Positions 34,780 through 45,000 of a stretch of 64,000 nt of DNA are shown piece after piece. Origin of the DNA: Ornithodoros turicata. Its lineage: Eukaryota > Arthropoda > Arachnida > Ixodida > Argasidae. Under the pieces are notes generated by a model that saw nothing but the letters and a program-made list of their open reading frames with translations, had not been told where the DNA came from and did no database searches. The stretch covers positions 8,221,187 to 8,285,186 of the forward strand of contig NC_088206.1 in the NCBI RefSeq assembly GCF_037126465.1, given 5' to 3'. A program made the position numbers and the translations under genes. Numbering within the stretch: position 1 is the stretch's first letter; each line of letters begins with the position of its first letter.

Positions 34780-35262
34780 GTCTTCCTTCTCGACATGATT
34801 TTGACAAAATGTATGCTCCTATCTGTGCACACACACCCATTCAGGCGGTATACATGTGCACTCGAGTAGCCGGTTCAGTTTGTGGAGCCACAAATCACCA
34901 TATTATTATTTTTTCCTTCACATCCATCCATCCATATACCCCAGCTGTGTTTGAAACTCAATAAGCATTTCAAAACGTTTAAGCCTTCGATCCGAAAATG
35001 ATTCTCCACATTTCGTATTTCTTGCTCAGACATCGTAACAACGACTGAGTAACGAGGTTGCAAACGCATGGGTCGCTATTTGGTTTGCAAGTCTAGACGG
35101 AGCAGAATGGGCCTGACTCTATAAATTTTATTATTGCAGAGAACAAAGCCAAATTCGCATGAATATTTGAACACTCTTATAAAATGCGTGCACTGGAGGA
35201 TTTATGATGAACGGTTTAGTCCAAAAATACCTCTGGTAATGTGTATTCAGCCGATTCAGCCA
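34780..35262. repeat. Dispersed repeat, copy 2
   Basis: Diverged copy of 17915-18346 in the same orientation, estimated by eye at three quarters identity in the aligned blocks. It spans an insertion of about 120 bases (34830-34960) absent from copy 1. Type unknown. Confidence 0.65.
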
Positions 35263-35448
35263 CTAAGCAACCATACGTTGATCACTTTTCATGTAACCTG
35301 AAGAAGTGCAGTCTCGTGCACGAAAGTCTTGTTAGCATGTGTAAATAAATAAGTTGCTCCTACCGTTTAATATCACTCTTTGATCTACTTTTCATTTCCT
35401 GAGACATGTATAATCGTAAACTGTAAATATTGCCATCTCTGTGAAGAA

Positions 35449-35766
35449 CCAGCCATCTCTTTCTTTGTGTTTCTCCTTTCTTTCCCTTTATTTCTTGTTT
35501 TCTTTCCCTTTCCTTTCTTTTTGTTTCTCTTTTCTTTTCCTTTCCTTTCTTTCTGTTTCTTGTTTTCTTTCCCTTTCCTTTCTTTTTGTTGCTTTTTGTT
35601 TTTCTTTCTTTCCTCTGTTTCGATCCCCTTTATCTTTTTCCTTCCTTTTCTTTTTTCGTTTGCCCCTTCCCCTTTTTTTATTTTTTCGGAATAGCAAGCC
35701 GGCTCTTTGCCTGGCTAACCTTTCCTTTCTTTTTTTCTTAATAAACATATCCCCCCCCCCCCCCCC
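35449..35766. repeat. Polypyrimidine tract ending in C16
   Basis: Over 200 bases on the plus strand are almost all T and C (TTTCCCTTTCCTTTC units), then 16 Cs at 35751-35766. Open frames here are low-complexity Phe/Leu/Ser artefacts. Confidence 0.9.
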
Positions 35767-36589
35767 AGCCAAGACTAACATTCACCACTTTCGATGTGCT
35801 TTGAAACTTGCCACATGACTTTCAGGCTTTTATTGAACGGAAATAAAACTCCTTTTTTGCTGTCGGTGAGACAGTCGCCGCCTGGTGACCCCTAAACGTA
35901 ACAGCACAATTACAGGATCGCTTTAAAATGATTAGACACGTCTCAACTTCCATTTGCCTCAGGTGTCGCATATAACTGTACGGTAAGCACGCCCCGGTAG
36001 TTGGTTCGGCGTCGAAAAGAAAAATGGCGCGTCAACATTAAAGCTAAAGGCTCGCAGACAAATGATCCTTTTTCTACGTGCCACCGAGTTTTCCCCCAAC
36101 TCTTTTGCTCGCTGGCAAGGCTTCAGTGTCGCGCCCGGCACACGTCTCATTCAGACCCACTCTTCTAATGGTTTTATTTGTCTGGCAATAGTTAGTAGGG
36201 GAAATGTACGCGGCCGTGATCCACAGGCAAAGTGTTACAGTGCAAAGTGCAAAGTGTGCACATAAAATGTGAATCGGGAACACTAGTCACATTTGTAGTA
36301 AGACGGTGTAAACGTTTCGTCTTCGCGAAACGACAGCATTACTTACGAAGTTAAGTGAGACAATTTCGTTACCGTGATTTTGAGAAAGAACGTCTGTTGT
36401 GCTTTGGCTTATCGAATTTGGCTTTAACAATGACCAAAGAACGAAGTTCGGGGAACTCGAATAAACATACACGTGTATTCGTAGAAACAAAGGGAAGCTT
36501 GATTCGTTGGTTGGTTGCTGTCACAGTCACGATTTATGTGTTGTGGTTGTTGTTGATTGGTGGGTGGCGCTCTGCTCAGTGTGAAGGGA

Positions 36590-36757
36590 CCGCTCGTCCC
36601 TGGCCAACTTCAGAAGGGACTATGCTGAAATTTGTCTTACAGCGCCTGAGGAAAAGCTCCGAAAACCATCCAGGCATCACAGTCAGTGCCAGGATGCAAA
36701 CCCGGATCACATCGGCGTCTCGGCGTTGGAGGGCGATCATCTTATAACCATCTTAGG
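36590..36757 (-). repeat. tRNA-derived SINE, family A-related, reverse copy
   Basis: Contains CCTGGCCAACTTCAGAAGGG, AAAGCTCCGAAAACCATCCA and a tRNA-like end, ATGCAAACCCGGATCAC with CGGCGTCTCGGCG, in the order expected of a reversed family A copy. More diverged than the others. Confidence 0.6.
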
Positions 36758-36817
36758 TATATGACGTGGAGGTCGTTCTGCATCATCTAGTAGGAGCATA
36801 ACTTATTCGGTAAAATA

Positions 36818-37333
36818 CCGTATTTTCCGGTGTATAACGCGCACCCCTAAAAACGGGCTGAATTTTTTAAAAAATGTTCTATGTATAATGCGCACCGGTG
36901 CATAACGCGCACCGCAGTGGTGCTACAAGCTTCTGTACTGCCACCAGTACGCACAATAAACCAAAGCGGTCTATCGAATCGGTGTATCGTCGCTGTCATA
37001 GTATACTTCAGTCTCCTCTCTGCTTTCTGTTTCGCGTCCCATCTCAACCACGCCGTTCTTCTGAAATGAATTCAAGATTATTGACTGCTGAATAGCATCC
37101 TTAAGCATCATCATTAACCTTTTATAAAGTTCAATGCCCTTTCGCCGGTTTTGTCAACTGACCCTAAGAGATATGGGAGAAAGCCACAGCACACTCTGGA
37201 AGAGGCTAGAATTTGTACGTCACCGACCCGAAAAGGAACTCTACAGGAGAATAGTTCTGTGTATAACGCGCAGGACCTCTTCAGAACACTTTTTTTACTG
37301 TATAACGCGCGCGTTATACACCGGAAAATACGG
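36818..37333. mobile_element. TA-flanked MITE with CCGTATTTTCCGG ends (516 bp)
   Basis: Left end CCGTATTTTCCGGTGTATAA CGCGCACC, right end GCGCGTTATACACCGGAAAA TACGG, between TA and TA. The subterminal word TGTATAACGCGCA is repeated inside at about 36896-36912 and 37258-37272. No transposase. Confidence 0.88.
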
Positions 37334-37339
37334 TATACG

Positions 37340-38900
37340 GCTGTCTTTTGCTCGATTTCTCAGTAAAACTTGAGAAGGTTTGGCGTCAAAGTAGATGTAA
37401 TTACGGGGGGAGACGGAGTGGGGGGCAATTGCAGCGATTAATATGACCAGCAAGAACGCTGAAAACCTAGAGATCGTTTCTGACGCTCTCTAGACAGTCA
37501 CCCAGTTTTGTCACGCAATGTTTTCTGATTTATTGGTCTATTTCGTTACTTTCAGGGTATGAAGCGTTACAGAGGGGAATGGTTATTGGTTACAAAAATA
37601 TGGCAGCAAAGTTAAAAGCACACATATACAAAATAATCGCACTACTGTCAGGTAGTTCGTTTGCGTACTGCATTAATGACACCAATGCAGCAACTTCATT
37701 GCCGTCCACGAGAGGTCGATTAAAACTATCTTGCATCCAATTACGTCAACCTCTTGGCGGCTTTGTTACTATAGGAAGCGTTGCACAGGTTGCACAGCGA
37801 TCAAATTAAGATTCCAAGAGTTTCTCTTGTTAGAAGCGTACGATTTGCACTGCAATCTGTCCACTGCAAGGCGATACAAAATGACACGAAAAACAAAACG
37901 TAACATCTGCCAGTACCAGCGAAAAAATCGCCTAGGAAAATAATTAATGTTTTACGTATATACATTAATCGGGTTAGAGTCACGGCAGCTTCATTATCCC
38001 ACGCTAACTACCAGCGTATCTTCTTTCGAAGCTCATTAGCGGTGCGTTGCAGATAATATGTCCCTTCACGATTAGGCAAATGCTCCCTCTGCCCATAATT
38101 CTGCTGAGTGCGGCAAGCCGTGCCTGTTGACGCGGTGAGTGTGGCTATTTTTTTTCTGCCAGCTCATTCTCCCATATTGTACGTCCATGCACGTAGAGTC
38201 TCCAGGGTGTCGCGAAGAACAAAAAACATAATTGACTGCCGTAGCTGAGGGGGCCGTGCAGGAGCATTTTTCTTTCGCTTCCCCTCAGCGCTGGCGCTTT
38301 CGTGGCTGAGAGTGGCAACAACGGTGTGTCACGTCTGCTGGCGTGCGTGTTTCTCGCGTGATTTATTGGATGTAGGTGTCGCTCGCGTCGTTACCTGCAT
38401 CCGGGCGTGCGAGGACGCGGTTGGCAGACGACACTGGCATTCCAGCGCCGACTGTCAGAGAGAACGTCTGGTTATAGGATTCGAACTTACGTCATTCCCT
38501 CTGTAGCTCGCCGTATAGATATGCTCGCAAATATATCTCCCCGTTAATGTTCCTATATCTCACCGTACAGAACGTCTATGCGGCCCAGCATAGTATGGGC
38601 GTCGTATACATTGCGCCAGACTTGAACGAGCATTGAAATGCTCCTCCATATATTTTTCAGATTGGGTAAGTAAATCTTTCTGGCTACATGAGGCGGGACT
38701 GCGAGTCTCTGCGCAAACACTTCGTTTTGTCCGTGTCCTTTGCTGTTCCTCTGACTCATGGAAATGTTTCCTCTCTCATGTACGTACCAGCTGTCTTCCA
38801 TTCGCTTACTTAGTTCATCCATAGATTGTAACGATGGAAGGAACGACTAGCGCAGCTGACATTATAGCACACGCGCGCGTGAGAGAGAGAGAGAGGCTTC
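37340..38900. other. No supportable gene
   Basis: No repeats or exon-like frames recognised. A (GA)n run lies at 38880-38896. Confidence 0.35.
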
Positions 38901-39239
38901 TGATCTGCACATCCTCTAGGAACCCTCCACTCCTCCAAAGAGCGTGTAAGTGAACGAAGGAAATGGACGTCGCCTACTCACGTCCGCAGTCCCGATGGGA
39001 GGCCGAGCAACCGACGTAGCCTGGCGCGCCCGATGCGCCGCTGCAGTAGCAGTAGCAGACGAATTTTCAGTGGTCAATGAGAGCTTACGGCTGCTCCGCA
39101 CGCAATGCGCATGCCACGCAGGTCTGTTGACGTCACTCGAAGAGATCATGTCGGGCCGACAGCTGGCTTCTCCGGACGTATTTCTTCGAGCCATCATGCT
39201 CGTTGATGGCAACCCCAAGGTCGTGCTGTGGACTGATAG

Positions 39240-39428
39240 GTGACTGTGCTGTCCTGAGGTTTCCATGGTTTTTTCGGTAGACTTTCCAGACGAATGTTGG
39301 CATAGTTGTCCCTGAAGTCGGCCCAGGAGGAAGCACCCCTGTCCTCCCACTCTTTCCTGCTGTCCGCTCTTCATCTGTACGCCACTCAGCCACAGTCGCT
39401 TCGCGGCGCAAACACGAAATTTAAAAAA
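39240..39428 (+). repeat. tRNA-derived SINE, family A, 5'-truncated copy
   Basis: CTTTCCAGACGAATGTTGGC, TGAAGTCGGCCCAGGAGG and GCGGCGCAAACACGAAATTT follow in family order; the tRNA head is absent. Confidence 0.85.
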
Positions 39429-39715
39429 AGAAAATGCTGACGACTACGGAAGGTGTTGCGATTTCCAGCGGCAGCTGTTACAGCCCCTCTTGCTTAAACT
39501 GACGAGAACTTTGACATTGCCCCTAAATGTCGCAATAGTTGCGTGACGGTCAGCCAATTTCTTTGTAAAATGTTTATGATGTGTTTGTAGAAGCGTGGTT
39601 AACACAATACACAGTTTTCGACATGTTTCACACTGGTTTCTTCGTCGCAGTACGTAGCTATTTGTTTTCTTTCTGTGGAACGGCTTCGATGCGCTAAAAC
39701 TCCCTAGTTGTATGA

Positions 39716-39882
39716 TTTCTTTTAATTCCGTGTTAGTGCCTCGAAGCAACCGTACGGACGATGTGGACAGATGGAGAGAGGACATCAGGAAGGAGTGGGG
39801 GACAGGGGGTTTGATGGGGTTTGATGTTCGTCCTGGGCTGACTTCAGGGGGAACTGTACGGTCATTCGTCTGGGAAGTATTG
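39716..39882 (-). repeat. tRNA-derived SINE, family A, reverse truncated copy
   Basis: GTGTTAGTGCCTCGAAGCAA, GTGGACAGATGGAGAGAGGA and GGGCTGACTTCAGGGGGAAC match 12430-12570. A GGGTTTGATG unit is duplicated inside. Head missing. Confidence 0.82.
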
Positions 39883-39929
39883 AAACCAAATCTTCCGCAC
39901 GATTTTTGACGCCCATTTGGCCGTGCCAC

Positions 39930-41050
39930 AGACCGCTCATCAGTGTGGCTGCACAGCGCGTCACACGTGACGTCGCCTACGTCGTCTGGACGAGGCCCAT
40001 GCCGACCTACGGTCGGGTTTGCTGTTGCGCCGCACGTAAATCATGTGCGGTCATAGCGCAAGGGCCGCCCTGAATCTACTGCAATGCTATCGCATTTTGT
40101 GCGTGTTTGGCAGCGCGCCAAAGAGTACAGTAATTTATTTTTTTTTTTTTTTTTCAATCTTTGTTCCTGGAAGGGAAATGCGAAGCAAGGAAGAGACGTG
40201 CATAGCTAGGACAACAACGTCTCTTGTACGTCTTTTCCTTGTCTCGGGGTTCCCTTCCATCATGTAAAACCAGCTGGGCTACATCTCATCTCTCCTCCAA
40301 GGTTATTAAAGACACGATCCCTGAATGCCGTATTGGCCTCCGCCATGCATGAGGACATAATCGAAGCCAGAACCCACATCTGACGTTCCGTCACACTTCA
40401 CACTCTCGTTTGTTTAACTCTCGTCGCGCCGGTTCAGTAGAGAGGTTTAGAAGGATTACAAATTTAGCAGATTTAGCAGATTGGCACGTGTTTACGATAA
40501 CAGTTCGGTAAACAGAGTACGCAAGCACCTGATTCCTTTGCAGTGGCTGACGTCGCGTTGCTGGTCTTGAATTTTAAAGCTTTCTTTGTTTTTTTTTTTT
40601 TTTTGTTTCGTTTCCGTAGAACGCTTCCGATGGGAAACTACGTGTGCTTCCTGTTGATTCCCCCTGCCCCGGAAGCAGATACCAGAGCCGTTTATTAGGA
40701 GAGTTTGGCCATTGGGAGGAGCCTGTCTTTCAAGCGAGCCATTTGGCGTCACACGATGGGCGGTGCCAAGGCCAGTGGCACCATTTTGGATCAGAGCTAT
40801 CACCTTGAAATCTCGCCATTTTGAAGCAGAGGCACAGCCTTTAAATCCCCCAGTGCCGCCGCGGCTCGCCTTTCATCCCGGTCAAGTGGGCGGGGTGATG
40901 ATGGTAAGCTCCATGTCCCTTAGACCGTAACAGGTGTATTATAGAATGACCATTCATGGAAAAAAAATTCACTGGCGATTTAGCGGTAAATGCGGGAGAA
41001 ATGCGTTAGCATTAACCGCCTTTTCCCGTCCATACTTGATGTCTGGGTAT
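39930..41050. other. No supportable gene
   Basis: T-runs at 40135-40154 and 40589-40604. Frames at 40492-40930 are open on both strands without support. Confidence 0.35.
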
Positions 41051-41068
41051 CCATGGTATGGTTTAAAC

Positions 41069-41213
41069 CCAACTTCCGGTTGTCCACGTCCTGTCTACAC
41101 TTTACTTCCGGTATGTACTTCCGGTCCAACTCGCGATTTCCGGTTATCTACTTCCGGTATAACCTGACTTCCTGTTGTCCACCTCCAGTTTATGCTTGAC
41201 TTCCGGTTTGACA
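41069..41213. repeat. Cluster of ACTTCCGGT motifs
   Basis: ACTTCCGGT or a one-base variant occurs about seven times in 145 bases, with spacing of roughly 15-30 bases and unlike linkers. Its complement ACCGGAAGT is the consensus for ETS-family factors. It could equally be a decaying minisatellite. Confidence 0.75.
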
Positions 41214-41224
41214 CTTTCAATTAC

Positions 41225-41615
41225 TATATGTAAGTTCATTTAATTAACCTTTAATTATCCTGAGCTACTTTCAATTGCCCTGTAATTACCTTTTAATTAC
41301 CGAAGGTAACCGCAACTTACATGAGGTAATCTTGAATTCCCTTAATTACCTTTAATTACGTTTACTTGCTTTAATTACACTCAATTCCCCTGCAATTGCG
41401 TGAATTACCCTTAATTACATTGAATTACCTCCGGTATAACCTGCGGTATCCTTCGATATTCTTTAATTCCATTTAATATTTCTCTTACTTACATATATCT
41501 TACATTCATTACCTTTAAACTCAACTTTCTTTCTTTAATTCCCTTGAATTACCTCTAATTATTACCTTCAATTATTCTTACCTCTTACTCTTAATTACCT
41601 TCGACTACTTCAATT
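41225..41615. repeat. Degenerate TTTAATTACC array
   Basis: TTAATTACC, TTGAATTACC, TCAATTACC and similar words follow each other for almost 400 bases with no fixed period. It directly follows the ACTTCCGGT cluster and may be one end of the same element. Confidence 0.75.
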
Positions 41616-42050
41616 TCAAATCATTTGCCCCCGTTAACATTTACCCTCTTATATTCCCTTTACATGTCCACTTACACCGCTGCCTCGATGAGGCTTCACC
41701 ATCTCATACACGGACACACACACACACGTACATACGGCTTTTCCCTTTTTAACACCCCTAATGCTAATGCATTAAAAGCGCCGGCAGCGGAAGCGCCATT
41801 TCATCAACCAGCATTCTTTCATTGAACTATGCAAGTGGCCGTTACGAAGCGTAAGTATTGTCTCCGGCCTTCTATGTGTCATTGTCTCAGCTTCTTCTAG
41901 ACGTTTTCAGTTAACGTTGGTTCTCGAAGACTATACGTGTCTATATATTCAAGCTGTATCGCAAGAGGAACCTGCGAGGGCCTCTGTTGTGTGCTAGCAT
42001 AAGCTTCGCGAAACAAATCACAGACGCTCGTAAACTCGCTGCAATCTCCC

Positions 42051-45000
42051 CTATCCCGTGCGCTTTCTTTTTGCCACGTCGCTCTTGGCGCGTGTTCCGG
42101 GACACTTGTAGAGTAGGTTCATTTCCGTCACATCACTAGGGGAGAGTTCAGTCTTGTCATAGGTCTCCACCAGTATTCCTCCATCTTTCTTGGTCATTGT
42201 TATTGAATCTTCCTCTTTGCCAAACACGGTTGAGCCGTAGAGCATGACAGAGTCGTAGTCGAACGGCGTGAGAAGGCGATTCGATCGTGGTTTCAGTTTG
42301 GTGAACTGGTCCAGCTCATCTGCAAGGATATATGCGGGATAACATCATACAAAGAGCACAACAAATCGCATTAAAGAGGACGCGATGGGCACTGGAATCG
42401 TTTTTGATGGGACGTTGTCTCTGGTACCCGCGTGGAGTCTTGGGTAGTAAATAAGCTGCAAGTAACGTAACTGTAATTAGTTACTGTTTGCAGTAACTTT
42501 TCTACACAGGTAACTTGTAAAGGTAACTAGTTCCTGCTTTTGGTTAAAGTAACTGTAAAATATAACTGTAACTCAGTGATCCGGGTATTGCAATATTTTC
42601 GACGCATCAGTTCCTTGGTGTCGACTTCTCGAAGCTTCAAACACCTTGACGTTTTTGCTGACCAGGGATTCCACGAATTTTGTCATATCATACGCAGCCA
42701 GGAACACCTTACACAAGTGGTTCTCAATCTTTTCTGCTTCATGCACCCATTTTGTCAAAGTGTTATCCCCCTACTTGTTATCTCCAAAGCAATACACGCG
42801 TAATTTTTTTTTTTTTAACGAAGGGAATTTTATTGCTTCTTCCGAGTTTCTTGAAAGTATTCTTTATCGCGAGCTCTGGTTTAGCCTCATTTGCATACCA
42901 CAATTTGGCGATTTACATTTCAAAGTACATGCTTGTTGCTGGATTCATGAGGAGGAGGGTGGACTCAAATAATGGTCGCCTCCAATTCATTAAATTAAAA
43001 AAAAATTAACAAAAGTGAGTTTTTTAGTAAACCACTTCGCAACGTTCCGGTATAGGGCACACGCGACAGTAATCAGAAACGATATCACGATACGCGAGAC
43101 AGACGCTGTTGACGTTTCAGTACACCCTGGAAGGAGACGGTACGGTTAATTAACGTCATAGCTCTCTCGCACGGCAAATCCAGAAATCTGAACCGTGTAG
43201 CCTTTCGATGTTACATTGTTGAGGAGTTCTGTTATTGCAATCTATTTCGTTGCATCCACGAAAGGGTTAATCGCAATCCATTTTGAGCAGCATCAAAATG
43301 CTACGGGAGTCCGTACCGTCATCTTGCTTCTCGCGTAGTTTCCCTAGTCTTCTTCTCTTCGCGGAGCCCCGCAACCTGCGTGACGTCTCCGATAACACGG
43401 TACGCTATTCCTCGAGGAGATCCGTACCGGCGATACGCTAGCGAAGCTCCGATATCGTCGCGCATGCGCCATGAGACCAACGCCGTAGCGGATGTCGTAT
43501 CGGAGATGCAGAAACGGTAAACTAAAACTATCAAATGAACTTTAGGTTAATTAGTCGTCCAACAGTCTGAGAGGACGTCCGCCTGACCGCGTAACCCGCC
43601 CTCAGAAATGGCATCAGTGCTGCTCTCACTGCATTTTTTTTTTTAAGTATGTAACGGATAACGAAAAAAGCACCGCGTAGGGTAAGGTGGAGCAAGATGA
43701 GACACGAGGCAAGACGCGACATTTTTTGCTCGACGACGCCCGTCTTAGAGACGCGTTGCTCCATGCGCTTGAAATTTCACCCATAGGTGGCTCTGCATGT
43801 CCGCTTTATTACACGTGAGAATGGTTCGGATTGGTGCATGCGTTGAAGAGAGAGAGGGAAAAAAAATCAGTTACTTCAGCCACGAGTGTGGAGACTCGCC
43901 AAATAGGCGCGATTTTCTGTAGTCCTTTTTCTTATTATCTGTGGAGCAGCGTTTCGCAGGCTTATTCTGTCAATGTAATTTCGCATCCTACTTCTTTATT
44001 CATTCTGCTAGATATATACAAAATAAGGGCACTATTGGTTATCCGGTGTTGAACAGAAAAATTAATGCATTCCATGATATGCACGGGGCAAGACGCGAAA
44101 ATTTAATGTAATGTAAATTTAATGCAATTTAATTTTAATATAATTTAGGAACGGATACGTCAACTATTAGTTGGCCTGACGCTTGTTCCTCAGACATTCC
44201 GTTTTTGCATATCGTCTAGGATTTTCCAGCAAATGTTCCTGTTTCCTCAGGATATTTCCAGCAAAGCAGAAACGCGCGCAAAAGCGAGCGACCAGCGACA
44301 CATCAGGCTGCCGATGCGTCGCTTGCGAAGTACGGTGGAGCAAAATAGCCGGGTTCTGCGTGGTTTAATTGTACGTCATGTGGGCGGTGAGCTCAAGGGG
44401 GTTGTGTAGGGGCCCACTGGCTTCACTTTGTCCGCTTGGAATGAAAAAAGAAAAAGAAAACTAATTTGCATAGCTCATTACCACGACGTGTCTAATCTTG
44501 CCCCCCCGCGATGTCTCGTCTTGGCCGGAGGGTTGGGACAAGATGAGACAATCTGCATTTTTGAATTTCTTGTTCTATGATTATTTTAGACCGGCTACAT
44601 CCGCTCTGCATTTACGGGTAAGAAGCTCTAGACCCCTGAGAATGTGCCTGTGGCTAGTTTTCTTTTTTTAGAAACATGAAACAGAAAAATTACGTGTTCA
44701 ATTGCAAATTTCTGTCTCATCTTGCCCCACCTTCTCCTATACTATACACAGAGACATTCCTAAATGGAATTCCCCACTGGTTGAGAACCCCTGCCTTAGA
44801 TCTAACTCCTACCGGTTCCCTCAGTGCCCATGGGTAAATCCTCTATTTATAGCACGGTGTAACTGTGCTCGGACAGCGCAAATGCTAAAACAGACATTTT
44901 TAAGAGTTACGTTTATAGTCCACCTGTTTTTTTTTTTTTCTTAGAAAGTAACTGTAACATAACTAGAGATGAGCGCGGGTATGAAAATTGGTACCCGCAA

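Noticed and set aside
35380..35818. Open frames of 104-125 codons
   Set aside because: Produced by a polypyrimidine tract; the translations are Phe/Leu/Ser low complexity.
38950..39243. Plus-strand frame of 97 codons ending LVDGNPKVVLWTDR
   Set aside because: Overlaps an equally long minus frame and abuts a SINE; no splice partner found.
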